From: Penelope pileata
Taxonomy: Eukaryota; Chordata; Aves; Galliformes; Cracidae
Assembly: GCA_013396635.1 (NCBI GenBank)
Contig: WBMW01003941.1
Coordinates: 1,761-65,760 of the forward strand
Length of the DNA: 64,000 bases
Direction of reading: 5' to 3'
The notes under the pieces were generated by a model that saw nothing but the letters and a program-made list of their open reading frames with translations, did no database searches and was not told where the DNA came from. This document shows, in pieces, positions 12,001-21,292 of the stretch; the stretch's first letter is position 1, and each line of letters starts with the position of its first letter. The translations under genes and the position numbers were made by a program.

Positions 12001-15000
12001 GGAAATCCCCTGCCCGGCTGGAGGAGGTGAGTGCTCGGTGTGCCCCTGGGTGAGGAGGTTTGGAGGGCACAGGTTTTGGGGAGAACTTGCACAGCCTCTC
12101 AGGGACCACAGGCTCGGGTTGGGACTTTCCCCTCCTGGGCATCCTTTGGATGAAGACCCAAGGGATCTGCATCCGCACCAGCTTGGTGCCATCCCCAGCA
12201 GCAAGCAGCTCCACCCCTGCCAAAACCCCCCCACCCCATCCTCTCCATGTTGCTCCCACTCACCAGCACTTCTTCCAGGAGTGCGGTGTGACACCGGATA
12301 GTGAGAACCTCACCCTGTCCTCGTCAGGAGCCATCGACCAGTCCTCGTGCACCGGGACCCCGCTGTCCTCCACCATCTCTTCACCTGAAGGTATGGCTGC
12401 CAGAGACCTCCATGGCCTCGGAGGGTTTGCACCGTTGTAGCTCTGAGTCCCACTCCTCTCGTTAGCCCTGCTTTTAATTACCCGGTGCTGTGTTCCCCCC
12501 AGAGCCCGCCAGCAGCAGCCTGGCCCAGTCTGTCATGTCCATGGCCTCATCCCAGAGCCAGCACTCACAGATCAGCACCGACACCATCTCCTCCATGTCT
12601 GGCTCCTACGTAGCCCCCGGCACAGAGGAGGAAGGGGACATGCTCCCCTCGCCCACAGCTGCCAGTGCCACTGCCTCCGACGGAGAGGTACAGGGGGTGG
12701 CAGCTCTCCTGCAGCTGTTACTTTTTTTTTCTTTTTTAAAAAAAAAGAAAGAAATTCATTTTTTAATCTTTTTTCCTTTTCCCTGTCTTTTTCTGCAGTC
12801 GACACCTGTGGAATCCCCAGATGTCAACTTTGTCAGCATCTCGGCCGAGGAGTGCGATGCCGAGGTGAGGCACGATGTGGGGGGCCGGCACTCCCAGCAC
12901 CCTGGGGTGCCCCGTCGTGCTGACACCCACTGCCTCTCTGTGCCACAGGGCAATGACATGCTGGAGGACGAGGATGTGTCACCCACGCAGGAAGATGGTA
13001 AAAGGCCCACATCGCTGTTTTTTCCTCCCAGCCTTTTTTTTGGTGTCACTGGTGGGGTGATGCCATGTTGTCCCCAGCTCTCATGTCACAGGGGAGAGTA
13101 CTGGGTGCCTCAGGGTGCTGGGGCTGGGGAAAGATTGACACGGTGGGGTTGTCCCTTGGTGGAGATGAGGACAGCTGGGTGGCCATGGGGACCCTGGGGC
13201 ATATAGCAGGCGATGACTGCAGCTTAGGATGTGAATCCCTGCAGGGGGTAGGTGGCAGCGTGGTGGAAGGGTGTCCCCACTGGGGCAAAGTGTCCCCATG
13301 CATGGGCAGTGCTGGGGGGGATGCAGCACCGGGGGAGCAGCAGCACCCTGAGGGCTGTCCATGCAGGAAGGGCGATGTTTCTGCTCTGTGGGATGCAGCC
13401 AGAGCTGCTTCCAAGGGGCCAAGTGGGAAAGAGGCTTCAAAAGGGTTTTTTTTTCCTGCCATGAAAGTCTCTCTGCATCTCTGAAAACCTCTCCCTTAAC
13501 CATCCCCATCTGTGCTGGTTTTCATAGGAAGGGATTGCAAAACTGTTCCCTTTGGGCTGCTTTCCTCTCTTTATTTTTGTTTGTCCTCAGTGTGCTTTCA
13601 CAAGTCAACACGTGCACACTGAGGGCTCCTCTTTCTTCCTCCCATGCACTCAAATAGCCAAGAGAAGATGTTGTCACCCCTGTGCCACCAGCTGCCAGAT
13701 GCCTTGGGTTTCTTTGGAGAGATAGGGGCCCCCCTCCTGTGTTTGCAAGGCTCTCAATAACAAAAAAGGCATCAAACCTCTTTCCCTGTCTCATGTGGAC
13801 AGTCAGCCAGGCTGGGAAGCACAAGCCCAGCTGTCCTCTCATCAGCAAAGAGAGCAAAGCACAGCCCCTGCCCTGCAGGATGGCTCTTGTCCATGGTGAG
13901 GCTCAGGGAGGGAACAGGCAGGGGCTGTTCCCGGCGTCTGTGGCACCCCAAAAACCACCACCACCTTCCTCATGGGGAGCTTGGGTCAGCTGTGAGCCTG
14001 CTTGGTCAGGCACCAGGAAACGAGGCGCTCGTGGGAAGCCTCCAGCTCTCACCCCGCAGGACACGCACCCGCTCTCAGCAGCGCTGCCGGCGTTGTTTGG
14101 GATCCCCCCACAGCTCTGTTGCCGGCATCTTACGGATGCACGCCGCCTGGGTTCTGGTCTCTTGTGATGCTGGCTCGCAGAGTCACCTCTCCTGCCCCCC
14201 AACACCTCCATGCCCTGTGCAAAGCTTGGCTGTTCAGCTTCCTTCCTCCTGGCATCCCCGCGGCTGCCGGAGCGCAGGGCCGCGAGCCCCCAGCGGGAGG
14301 AAGGGGCAGCTCGGTGCCTGTGCCCAGCCCAGGCCTTATTGTCTGCTCTTCTGCTCTCCCCTGGTTGAGATGCAACGTTTTTCTCTATTTGCTTTGTTGT
14401 AAAGGGGGTGGGGAGAGGACTGTCCCCATGCCCCCCTCCCCACGTGCACGCCCCGCCCCGCTAACTGCGTTAACTCCCTTCCAGGCCCGAGGACAGGCGC
14501 TTTCCTCGGTCTGAGGTGTGACAATAACAATGACTTGGGCATCGCACACGTGAAAGCACTGGACAATAAACTGTGCTCTGAGGCCTGCTTACCTGGTGAG
14601 TGGCCTTCTGCTGAACATGAACTTGGGGTGGGGGGGGATGCTTCCACTCCTCCCCGCATCGCCCCTGCCCTGTGGATCCCTCCATCTCCATCCCATCCGT
14701 CTCCATCCCCTCCACGTGGTCCTCCTGCTGGGGCTGAGCACCAGGCACGTAACCACCCGCTGGCCATAGGTCTGGGTGTCCTCCTGTCCCCACCGCAGTG
14801 CCTCCAGATGTGCTTTGCTGGGGGGTTTTGTCACTTGACTGATGTCTGTGGGGATGTTGGTCCTGGTGGGCATCAGCCTCCCCGTGAGTGTCTGTGTGGC
14901 ACAAGCAGAGCCCACAGTGTGTTTAGCAGTATTTTGGGTCAGGACATGAAGCAGAGATGCTCCAGCCTCGTGCAGGTGCTGCCAGATGAGGAGCTGTGTG

Positions 15001-17695
15001 CCTCGCCCCCTCCTCATCACTCAGGGGAGTGAGGCTCTCTGGGTCCTGCTGTCCTTCAGCACAGCCCCAAAGCTTCATTCCTCTTCTTCATCTCTTCACA
15101 CTCTTTCTCCCGCCTCCTTCCACCTTTCTTCTGTTTCTTCACTCCTTCTCTCCATCCTTTTTTCTCTTCTCTCTCCCCACCCCACCCTCCTCCGTCCATG
15201 TTGAAAGTTCATGTTCACTCTGTGCCAACACGGTTTTCTCTGCCCGTGCTTGTGTCCCCTCCCTGCCCGGAGTTGCTGAAAGGTGACAAATGTATTGGTG
15301 ACAGGAGCAGAGGGCAGGGGACCTGCACGCATTGCAGGCTCCTCTCCAGCAGCCCCAAGGGATAAAAACTGGGGGCAGAAAAGCGAGGAGCCCTCTTGTT
15401 CATCTCCGCATCAATACGTTTGTGGGCAAGCTGAAAGCAACTCTGCCCCCGCCTTCCACTTTTGGCAGAATTTGTGGTGGGGGATGGAGAAGGGGGACAG
15501 GGTGAAAGCTGCCTGGCCCCACCGGGTGGGGAATATCCTTCCTTCCCCATCTCCTCTGGGAAAGCTTTCCCTGCCGCTGCCTCACACCCAGCTGCTCTGT
15601 TCCTGGTGGTTTCTGCTCAGGGGAAACACATCGAGGCTCTTGTGCAGGAACAGGCGCCTGCCACAGCTGCCCCGTGCCCCTCCAGCAGCACCACCTGGCA
15701 TCCCTCAGGTGCCACTTTTGGTGGCATCCCTGAGCACGTCCCCCTCCGTTGTGCTGAGGGACGGAGAGCTTTGCAGCCGCAGCGATGCTCTGGCAGTGAA
15801 GGATGCAGTCTCCATCCTTCGGCCCTCGCATTTGCCCGGTGGCTGCTCTGCTTGCGAACCCTCCGTGGGCATCACCTCCAGGGCCAATACAGGCTGGGAA
15901 AAGTGGGGAGGGGGCTGCCCATGGTGCCCCGGGATGGCGGAGGGGATGGAGAGCAGGACCGGAGGCATGCAGGGAAGGTTCTGCCCTGGGGGTTGGAGAA
16001 TGCAAAATGCTCCATGCAGCCAGGGGGCAAGGGGGCATGGAGTGAATGCGAATAACCAGGCTGATCCTTTCCTGGAGGCCATTGGTGTTTGGCAATTTGG
16101 GTTTTGTTTGCTGGGAGCTGGGCTGCTGCTTCCTCACCCAGCCCCAGCTGCATTCAGCCTGCACTCGCCAGCTGGCTTTGCACCAGGGGGATCTGAGGCA
16201 CGATTTAACGTTCGCATCGGTGCTGCTGGGCTGCGCTCTGCAGGGCTGGTTCGGCTGCACCGGTGCCAGGGCTTTGGCAGAGGCTGACAATTTTTGGCAG
16301 CGAACTGGGGCCGGCTCGTCCCACCCAGCTCTTGGAGGTTCAGATGTGAGTGCATCTGTGGGGCAGGCAGGACCAAGATGGATTTTTCCTTTGGGGTATC
16401 TTGAAAGCTTAAAATCATCTTGACTAGGGTTTTTTTTTAATATTCCTCCATTGTTTTTCCTCGTGGAGAGGTTTAGCTGTGATAGACCCATGGGGTGGGG
16501 GTTGCTCTCCCTGTAACGAATGAGGGCACAGGACGTGCTGCATTGATGTGGAAATGCTTGTCCCTCCCCAGCACTGTTGTGAAGTCTTTGCAGGTTCAAA
16601 TCTGGTGGGAAAATGCTTTGGGGAGAGTCAGAAGGCCACATCCTGGGGACGCAGGACATGAGGTTTAAGCCAAACCCACAGACCTGTGTCCCCAGGAGGG
16701 TTCCCTGGGGACAGAGCATCCTCAGGCTGTGGCCGCAGCCTCTGCCGGGATGGGGCAGCAGCGGGGCTGGGAGGAGAGCTGGGGGCAGGCACGGGCTGGA
16801 GGTGACACCAGCAAAGCAGGGAGCGGCTGGAGCCAGCTCCAGCCTGCAGAGGAGACCCGAAATCCCCCGGAGGCTTTTGTTGATCTGAGCCCGTGGATTA
16901 TCCGTGCTGTGAATGGTATTGCAGTGGGCTGGGAGAGCTGCTTGGGTTTTACCAGGGTGCTCTTTGGAAGCCGGTCTGTGTGGGACAGGTCTGGCGGTGG
17001 GGGAAGCCCGTTCCCATCCCTGAGCCCTACAGGAGGAGTGGTGTGGGGTGTGTGGCCCTGTCCCCGCACCCCGCTCCTGGCACTTGTCCCCTGGGAGCCT
17101 TCCCAGGACACACTGCATCTCCGCGGAGGCACCGGAGTGCCTTATGCAATATGGGGCTCTTAATGGGATTTCTGTGTGTGCCTGTGTGTGTGCTCCTCGT
17201 TAATTACCCCGTCCCTCCGGGACCCGCGGCCTCGCCTCGCTCTCCAGCCCAAGCTCACCATGAAATGGCAGCTGTCACCTTCCATCCATCAGCACGCAGG
17301 GGGGTTGTTGCTCTCTCTGAAAAAGCCTCAGAGCTCACCCTTAGCTCTTGGGGTGCCCCAGTGCAGCCCCCAGGGCTCAGAGCTGCCCCGGACATGGGGC
17401 GGGAGCATCTCGGGGTGTTTTGTGGGTGCATCCCCTCCTGGTGCACAGCGTGCCCTGTTGGTGTTTTGGGTGGCGGTGAGCACATCCCCAGCTTTGCCCA
17501 TCCATGGGTGGAGGTGTTCCATCGTCCTCAGCACACAGCCCTGGGGTCACCATGTGTGTGACACCCACCTTCCCCTTCTCCCCAACCAAATAGGGGAGCA
17601 GCCCCTCGCTGCTCCTTCACTCACCATGTGCCTTCTGCTCTCTCCCCCCCGCAGCTGCGGTGCCGGACTCCTGCCCCATTGACATTGAGGAATAG
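63..17695 (+). CDS. RNF157: RNF157, Mahogunin-type RING E3 ubiquitin ligase
   Basis: E3 ubiquitin-protein ligase, paralogue of MGRN1, described in mammals mainly from brain. Nineteen coding exons, phases all consistent: 63-150, 3590-3708, 7987-8075, 8577-8723, 9232-9355, 9632-9698, 9878-9921, 10117-10164, 10250-10321, 10809-10968, 11182-11294, 11599-11840, 11918-12026, 12279-12390, 12503-12687, 12799-12864, 12949-12997, 14485-14595, 17655-17695. They sum to 661 residues (human about 680). The protein starts MGALTSRQ, an N-myristoylation-like motif (inference). The conserved Mahogunin N-domain (about 60-265, including YLLQEIYGIENK) precedes a C3HC4 RING with C279, C282, C294, H296, C300, C303, C314 and C317. 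The C-terminal half is acidic and Ser-rich. The tail ends PDSCPIDIEE, like the MGRN1 tail. Exon 11 uses a weak donor (GTCAGC), and other 3' ends are possible. RNF157 rather than MGRN1 is chosen from the N-terminus, the DNNND segment and the FOXJ1 neighbour. Confidence 0.95.
151..3589 (+). other. RNF157: RNF157 intron 1, non-coding
   Basis: GC-rich intron between exon 1 (donor GTAAGC at 151) and exon 2 (acceptor ending at 3589). No coding exon is recognisable; its short open frames overlap on both strands and match no family. AT-rich islands stand out at about 910-1020, 2100-2135, 2540-2570 and 2634-2650 and may be regulatory. No transposon was recognised. Confidence 0.7.
3709..7986 (+). other. 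RNF157: RNF157 intron 2, non-coding
   Basis: A 4.3 kb GC-rich intron between exons 2 and 3. Nothing coding is recognised. It contains AT-rich islands with homeodomain-type TAATTA or TTAATTA cores at about 5125-5175 and 7735-7745, and a segment near 6370-6425 with ATTAA, GATTA and TGACTCAGCA motifs. A short poly-T run lies at about 5810-5818. Confidence 0.65.
10809..10968 (+). CDS. RNF157: RNF157 exon 10, the RING finger
   Basis: This exon encodes residues 267-319 and holds the whole C3HC4 RING in one piece. Spacing is C-x2-C-x11-C-x1-H-x3-C-x2-C-x10-C-x2-C. All eight zinc ligands are intact, so catalytic competence is expected. The RING recruits the ubiquitin-charged E2 enzyme. It ends in phase 1, and the next exon completes the proline codon of the PFRALLQIR segment. 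The exon is bounded by GGGCAG and GTAAGG. Confidence 0.95.
11182..11330 (+). CDS. RNF157: RNF157 exon 11 with two possible 3' ends
   Basis: The exon encodes PFRALLQIRAMRKKLG and the Ser/Glu stretch ending EEHS. Its 3' end can be 11294 (donor GTCAGC) or 11330 (donor GTGGGT). Both leave phase 0, and the second adds the 12 residues VSAQESFGCPTG. The short form agrees with the remembered human protein, in which EEH is followed almost directly by SSENIPP, so it is used in the gene model. In MGRN1 an alternatively spliced segment sits at the same place, which makes the longer form credible. Confidence 0.6.
12688..12798 (+). repeat. T-rich and A-rich low-complexity tract in RNF157 intron 15
   Basis: A run of T with one C is followed at once by a run of A and then more T-rich sequence. 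It lies in the 111-base intron between exons 15 and 16 and supplies that intron's pyrimidine tract. The adjacent T and A runs could pair as a short hairpin in RNA. Confidence 0.6.
12998..14484 (+). other. RNF157: RNF157 intron 17, non-coding
   Basis: About 1.5 kb between the short acidic exon 17 and exon 18. No recognisable exon or transposon. Open frames on both strands overlap and resemble no family I know. Confidence 0.6.
14596..17654 (+). other. RNF157: RNF157 intron 18, last intron before the terminal exon
   Basis: A 3.1 kb GC-rich intron. I looked for the alternative C-terminal exon of mammalian RNF157 (Arg/Ser-rich, ending in a GPLAV-like tail) and did not find it. The intron has a pyrimidine-rich tract at about 15075-15190. 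On the minus strand it has an unusually long open frame, 15400-17118. Nothing else is supported. Confidence 0.55.
15075..15190 (+). repeat. Pyrimidine-rich low-complexity tract
   Basis: About 115 bases, almost all C and T, on the + strand within RNF157 intron 18. It is a degenerate polypyrimidine sequence with no fixed repeat unit. Such tracts can form triplex structures or bind polypyrimidine-tract proteins; neither is shown here. Confidence 0.6.
17655..17695 (+). CDS. RNF157: RNF157 terminal coding exon, stop codon flush with a donor
   Basis: After acceptor CCCGCAG the exon completes an alanine codon begun in exon 18 and reads AAVPDSCPIDIEE and TAG. The tail resembles that of MGRN1 (PDSC followed by an acidic end), which supports it. 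The TAG at 17693-17695 is followed immediately by GTATGA, a plausible splice donor. The exon may therefore be a cassette of 41 bases ending exactly at the stop, with a further 3' exon downstream. Confidence 0.8.
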
Positions 17696-18081
17696 GTATG
17701 AGACCCCACGCGTCCTCGGTGACATCCCTTCGTGCCTGCAGAGCCACAGGGCATCCGGGGGGGCCCTCTCTCTGTGCTCAGGGAGAGAGATTTGGGTTGT
17801 GCAACCCGGCCAGGCTGCACGGTGCCTTATCCCAGGCCAGGGAACCCACAGCTCACCCTGCAAAGGAGCGATTTGTGTCACTGGGGCAGCCTCGTGGTGC
17901 TGGAAGAGAAACCCCTGTCCTGTGCAATATTTTGGCAGGGGAACAGAGATCTGGGGTTTCCCATCTAAACTGCTCACATCGGCAGCACCATGTCCCCCAG
18001 CACAGAGGGTCCCTGCTCCCCTGGGGACATAGGGATGCGGCTCCAGGCAATCAGCCCCTAACCCCCCTTTTTCTCCCCCAG

Positions 18082-18482
18082 GCTTGGAGGCAGCCAACGC
18101 TGTGTGGCTCCCATGGCCCCCCCGGCACCGGGCACACGGAGCAGGCAGCAGCCATGGGAGTGCTGCCTGTGTGCGGGCTGAGCCCGGGGGGCACGGAGGG
18201 ACCCGGGCACTGCCACCTCCACCCTCGGCTGTGGCGGTGCCATTGGAAAGGACGGTAACCTTGAATTTTCCTCCCTGTTCCCTATCACAGCAGCAGGACA
18301 GGGTGCTGCGTCACCCCAGAGCCCCCCGTCAGCACCTTCCCTTCCCCCGTCCTCAATGGGGACAGGCAGGGGTCCTCCTCCTGCCCCACGTGCAGAGCGG
18401 GATGGGGTCACCCCGTAACGGGGGTCTTGGGGCATGGCCAGAGGGGGACAATGGCAGGAGGGTGCCCCTGGGTGTGGGTTAA
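18082..18482 (+). CDS. RNF157: Candidate alternative terminal exon of RNF157
   Basis: A strong acceptor (TTTTTCTCCCCCAG) ends at 18081. Joined directly to exon 18 in phase 1 it would give a tail beginning GLEAANAVWLPWPPRHRAHG, open to a stop at 18482. Human RNF157 has an alternative tail at this junction, and only a few residues look alike (EAANAV against a remembered QADDNAV). The frame is Pro/Gly/Arg-rich and could be open by chance. Joined instead to the donor at 17696, this exon would be entirely 3' UTR. Confidence 0.25.
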
Positions 18483-19389
18483 GGACAGATGTCAGCACTG
18501 GCAGCCTCGGTTCACTCCAGTGACCTCTGTGGGGGGCTGGGTCCCCCCGGTGTGCTGGGATGTCCCCATGCCATGGGATATCCCCACTGGTGGTGATGGA
18601 GCTCCCCCCAGCCCCCCATGTCCCCTCTCTCTCCCTGGCAGCATGTGGGCTCCCACTGGGTGGCTTGTCCGCAGGGATGGGATGGGGTGGCAGGGACCTG
18701 GTCCCCCCCATCACCAGCGCCCGGGACATCACCACTTCAACTTCACTGTCTTCCACCCCGCCATGAGCTCGGGGCTCAGGGCTGTGCCCTCTCTCTGGAA
18801 CAAGTGCCAAAATCATCCCCCCCGTCACATTGTCCTGCTCTCACCATCACACTTTGTAGCAGGGGGTGGACAAGAGTGCAGGAGCTGCCCCATCCCCATC
18901 CCTCCATCCCCATCCCTCCATCCAGCTGGCACCAGGCTGCGTGCGTGGCTTTTGCTCGAAGGGATGGGCAGGCAGGGAGCGGCGGGGCAGGGATGCAGCC
19001 ACAGACCTGGGGACCTGATGGGGCCATTGGCAGAGGCCACACTCCACCCCGTAGAACACCGGGATCTGTCTCTGGGGACTGTCAGCTTCAGCATCCCAAT
19101 GTAGCAAGCTCGGGAGCTGCTTGTGGCTGCGGGGAGCTCGGGGGAGAGCAGCCGCATCCTTGCTACAGAGGTCCCAGCAGGTGCCCAGTGGGGTTCTCTG
19201 GCTGCTCTGAGCTGTGCATCCCCCAGGCTGCATCCTCCGGGTCCTAGCAGCGTGGGGTGAGGGCAGCAGCCCCGTTTCTACGGGGCAGCCCTTGTTCCAG
19301 CCCTCCACCCGTCAGGGATTTAAGAAAGAAAACCAGATTGCTGCTTACGACTCTGCTTGGAGCATGTTTTGGGTTTTAAGAGTATGTTT

Positions 19390-19395
19390 AATAAA
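19390..19395 (+). terminator. RNF157: Probable RNF157 polyadenylation signal
   Basis: Canonical AATAAA, followed within 20-45 bases by GT-rich sequence (GGAGTGTCC, GTCGTTTTGT). It is the last such hexamer before the assembly gap and the FOXJ1 promoter region. Confidence 0.6.
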
Positions 19396-19482
19396 GGGTA
19401 TCTTATGGCGATGGAGTGTCCAGAGTCGTTTTGTAGCTCGAGGACTGCGGGGAGGGTGAGGGGATGGCAGGGAGGACCCTTC

Positions 19483-19865
19483 NNNNNNNNNNNNNNNNNN
19501 NNNNNNNNNNNNNNNNNNNNNNNNNNNNNNNNNNNNNNNNNNNNNNNNNNNNNNNNNNNNNNNNNNNNNNNNNNNNNNNNNNNNNNNNNNNNNNNNNNNN
19601 NNNNNNNNNNNNNNNNNNNNNNNNNNNNNNNNNNNNNNNNNNNNNNNNNNNNNNNNNNNNNNNNNNNNNNNNNNNNNNNNNNNNNNNNNNNNNNNNNNNN
19701 NNNNNNNNNNNNNNNNNNNNNNNNNNNNNNNNNNNNNNNNNNNNNNNNNNNNNNNNNNNNNNNNNNNNNNNNNNNNNNNNNNNNNNNNNNNNNNNNNNNN
19801 NNNNNNNNNNNNNNNNNNNNNNNNNNNNNNNNNNNNNNNNNNNNNNNNNNNNNNNNNNNNNNNNN
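19483..19865. other. Assembly gap (383 N)
   Basis: A run of unresolved bases between the RNF157 polyadenylation site and the FOXJ1 promoter block. It is flanked by GC-rich sequence, so a hard-to-sequence GC-rich segment is likely. Part of the FOXJ1 promoter may be missing. Confidence 0.99.
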
Positions 19866-20010
19866 TACCCCTCCTCGCCATGGCAACGCGGCAGCCAATG
19901 GCAGAGCGCGGAGCTGTTTACGGGGCGGGGCGTCGCCGTGGCAACGCGGGAAGCCGGGCCGAGCGGCTACTTAATGGCAGCTGCTGCGCGGACGGCAAAT
20001 CACGGCCCGG
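19866..20010 (+). promoter_or_regulatory. FOXJ1: FOXJ1 promoter block: two X-boxes, CCAAT box, GC box
   Basis: Contains CTCGCCATGGCAAC (19874-19887) and GTCGCCGTGGCAAC (19932-19945). Both match the RFX-binding X-box form (GTNRCC, 0-3 bases, RGYAAC), the second fully. A CCAAT box lies between them at 19895-19899 and a GC box at about 19921-19931. RFX factors are known regulators of FOXJ1 and ciliary genes. The block lies about 1.4 kb upstream of the FOXJ1 ATG, where a non-coding first exon would start. It could also act on the RNF157 end, but no gene there points the other way. Confidence 0.7.
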
Positions 20011-20113
20011 CAGCGCCCGCGGTCATCGCTCATCCCGAAGGGGAAAAGTAAACCCCCCCCCTCCGCCTGCCCTAGGGCGAAGGCTTTTTATTTATTTCGT
20101 GTCTGCGTGCTGC

Positions 20114-20171
20114 TTTTTTTTTTTTCTTTTTCTTTTTTTTTTTTTTTTTTTTTTTTTTNTTTTTTTTTTTT
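20114..20171 (+). repeat. Poly-T tract with one unresolved base
   Basis: Nearly uninterrupted T, with two C and one N, just downstream of the FOXJ1 promoter block. A splice-acceptor-like TATTTCCAG ends at 20194, so the tract could serve as an unusually long polypyrimidine tract. Its length is uncertain because homopolymers are error-prone. Confidence 0.85.
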
Positions 20172-20194
20172 CCGATTCGGTTTTGTATTTCCAG

Positions 20195-20248
20195 AAGCTT
20201 CCTGCTCTCTCGTGAACTTTGGGAGCCAGGGGACATCGCTGGGACGGG
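20195..20248 (+). other. FOXJ1: Candidate FOXJ1 5' UTR exon
   Basis: The segment is bounded on the left by TATTTCCAG (ends 20194) and on the right by GTAAGG (starts 20249). It has no start codon. FOXJ1 in mammals has a non-coding first exon. Either this is a small internal UTR exon or the first exon runs from about 19960 to 20248. The donor at 20249 is the better supported of the two edges. Confidence 0.35.
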
Positions 20249-21228
20249 GTAAGGGAGCGCGGCGGTGGCCGGGTGATGTGGGGTGGAGTGGGGCAGACCC
20301 ACGAGGTGGCACCGGGGAGGGCATCGCTTGGGCAGCTCCAGTGTGTTGAGGCTGGGGGGGGCTGCACCACAGGGATTTGGTTATTTCCATCATTTTCCCC
20401 CATTTTTGGAGGGATGAGGGTCTGTAAGATTCCCCTTGTTGCAACCGTAAGAGTTCACGGGGTCTGGCTGCAGGACAGCAGGCAGCTGGGGGGGCTCTCG
20501 ATGTGCTGAGCCTGTTTTGGGGGGATTTACTCACTTTCGGGGAGTGAGGCAGAGGGTTTGCCACCCCCCGTTACCCCTTGACTGTTGGGCACTGCATCAT
20601 TTGAACAGTGGAACTCGGAACCCCAAAACAGCCGCTGCTGCCCCAGGGGCTGCTCTTCCCTGGTGGGGGGGGCACAGGGGCTGTCCCCTCGCTGGGTGAC
20701 ACCGCGTGGCAGCTGGACAGCCAGGCTGGGGGGCTGGACGTCATCCCTCTGGGGCTGCTGGAGCATGAACCCAACAGCTCAACCTTGGGGTGAGTTTGGG
20801 TTCTCACCGGCTGTTTAGGGGAATTTGGGCTGAAGGGCAAAGCGAGCACTGCGGAACTGATGGCAGCTGGCGGTGGGGTGACGTGGAGGCTGCTGAGATC
20901 TCCGTCCCACTGGGGCCGTGGGGTCCTGGGGGAGACGCAGCCTTGCTCTGTGGGACCGTGAGGCCGGGTTTGTTTGCTTCATGGAGCTCTTGCTCGTTTC
21001 TTTGCTTTCCTCTTTTAATTTGGCTTTGAGGGCAAAGCTGGGCAGTGCCAGCATGCCAGGTTTGGGTGACAATTTGGGACAATTTCCCCGAGATTTAGGG
21101 CTATTTGAGCAGCCAGAGGAGGCATCACAGCTCCATCCCTGGGGACAGCACCCAGCCCAGCACTGCTGCGAGTGGGGAGCTGATCCTCCTACTGCCGGGA
21201 CCTGACCCCCTCCCTGCTGTCCTTGCAG
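20249..21228 (+). other. FOXJ1: Probable FOXJ1 5' UTR intron
   Basis: GC-rich sequence between the candidate non-coding exon and the first coding exon. The acceptor CCTTGCAG ends at 21228. No coding content was recognised. Confidence 0.45.
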
Positions 21229-21292
21229 GACCATCCCCGTCCCCTCTCTCTGCTGTGCCCCGTGGATGCTGGAGCTGCCGCAGTGCCCAGGC

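Larger units (their letters stand above)
17696..19415 (+). other. RNF157: Probable RNF157 3' UTR
   Basis: The sequence from the RNF157 stop to the AATAAA at 19390 contains no other recognisable gene. It may be continuous or may be spliced (donor at 17696, acceptor ending at 18081). It includes a short duplicated CATCCC/TCCATCC unit near 18893-18925. Length and continuity cannot be decided without transcripts. Confidence 0.5.

Noticed and set aside
15283..16287. 334-codon + strand open frame in RNF157 intron 18
   Set aside because: No recognisable domain, overlaps the antisense frame, no consistent splice context as an exon, and lies in a stop-poor GC-rich intron.
20072..20564. Lys-rich or Phe-rich open frames over the poly-T tract
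   Set aside because: Artefact of the homopolymer; translation of poly-T or poly-A gives poly-Phe or poly-Lys.
21266..21292. Upstream in-frame ATG as the FOXJ1 start
   Set aside because: Weak context and nine residues (MLELPQCPG) not seen at the family N-terminus. The ATG at 21293 has a strong context and gives the expected MAE-WL start.
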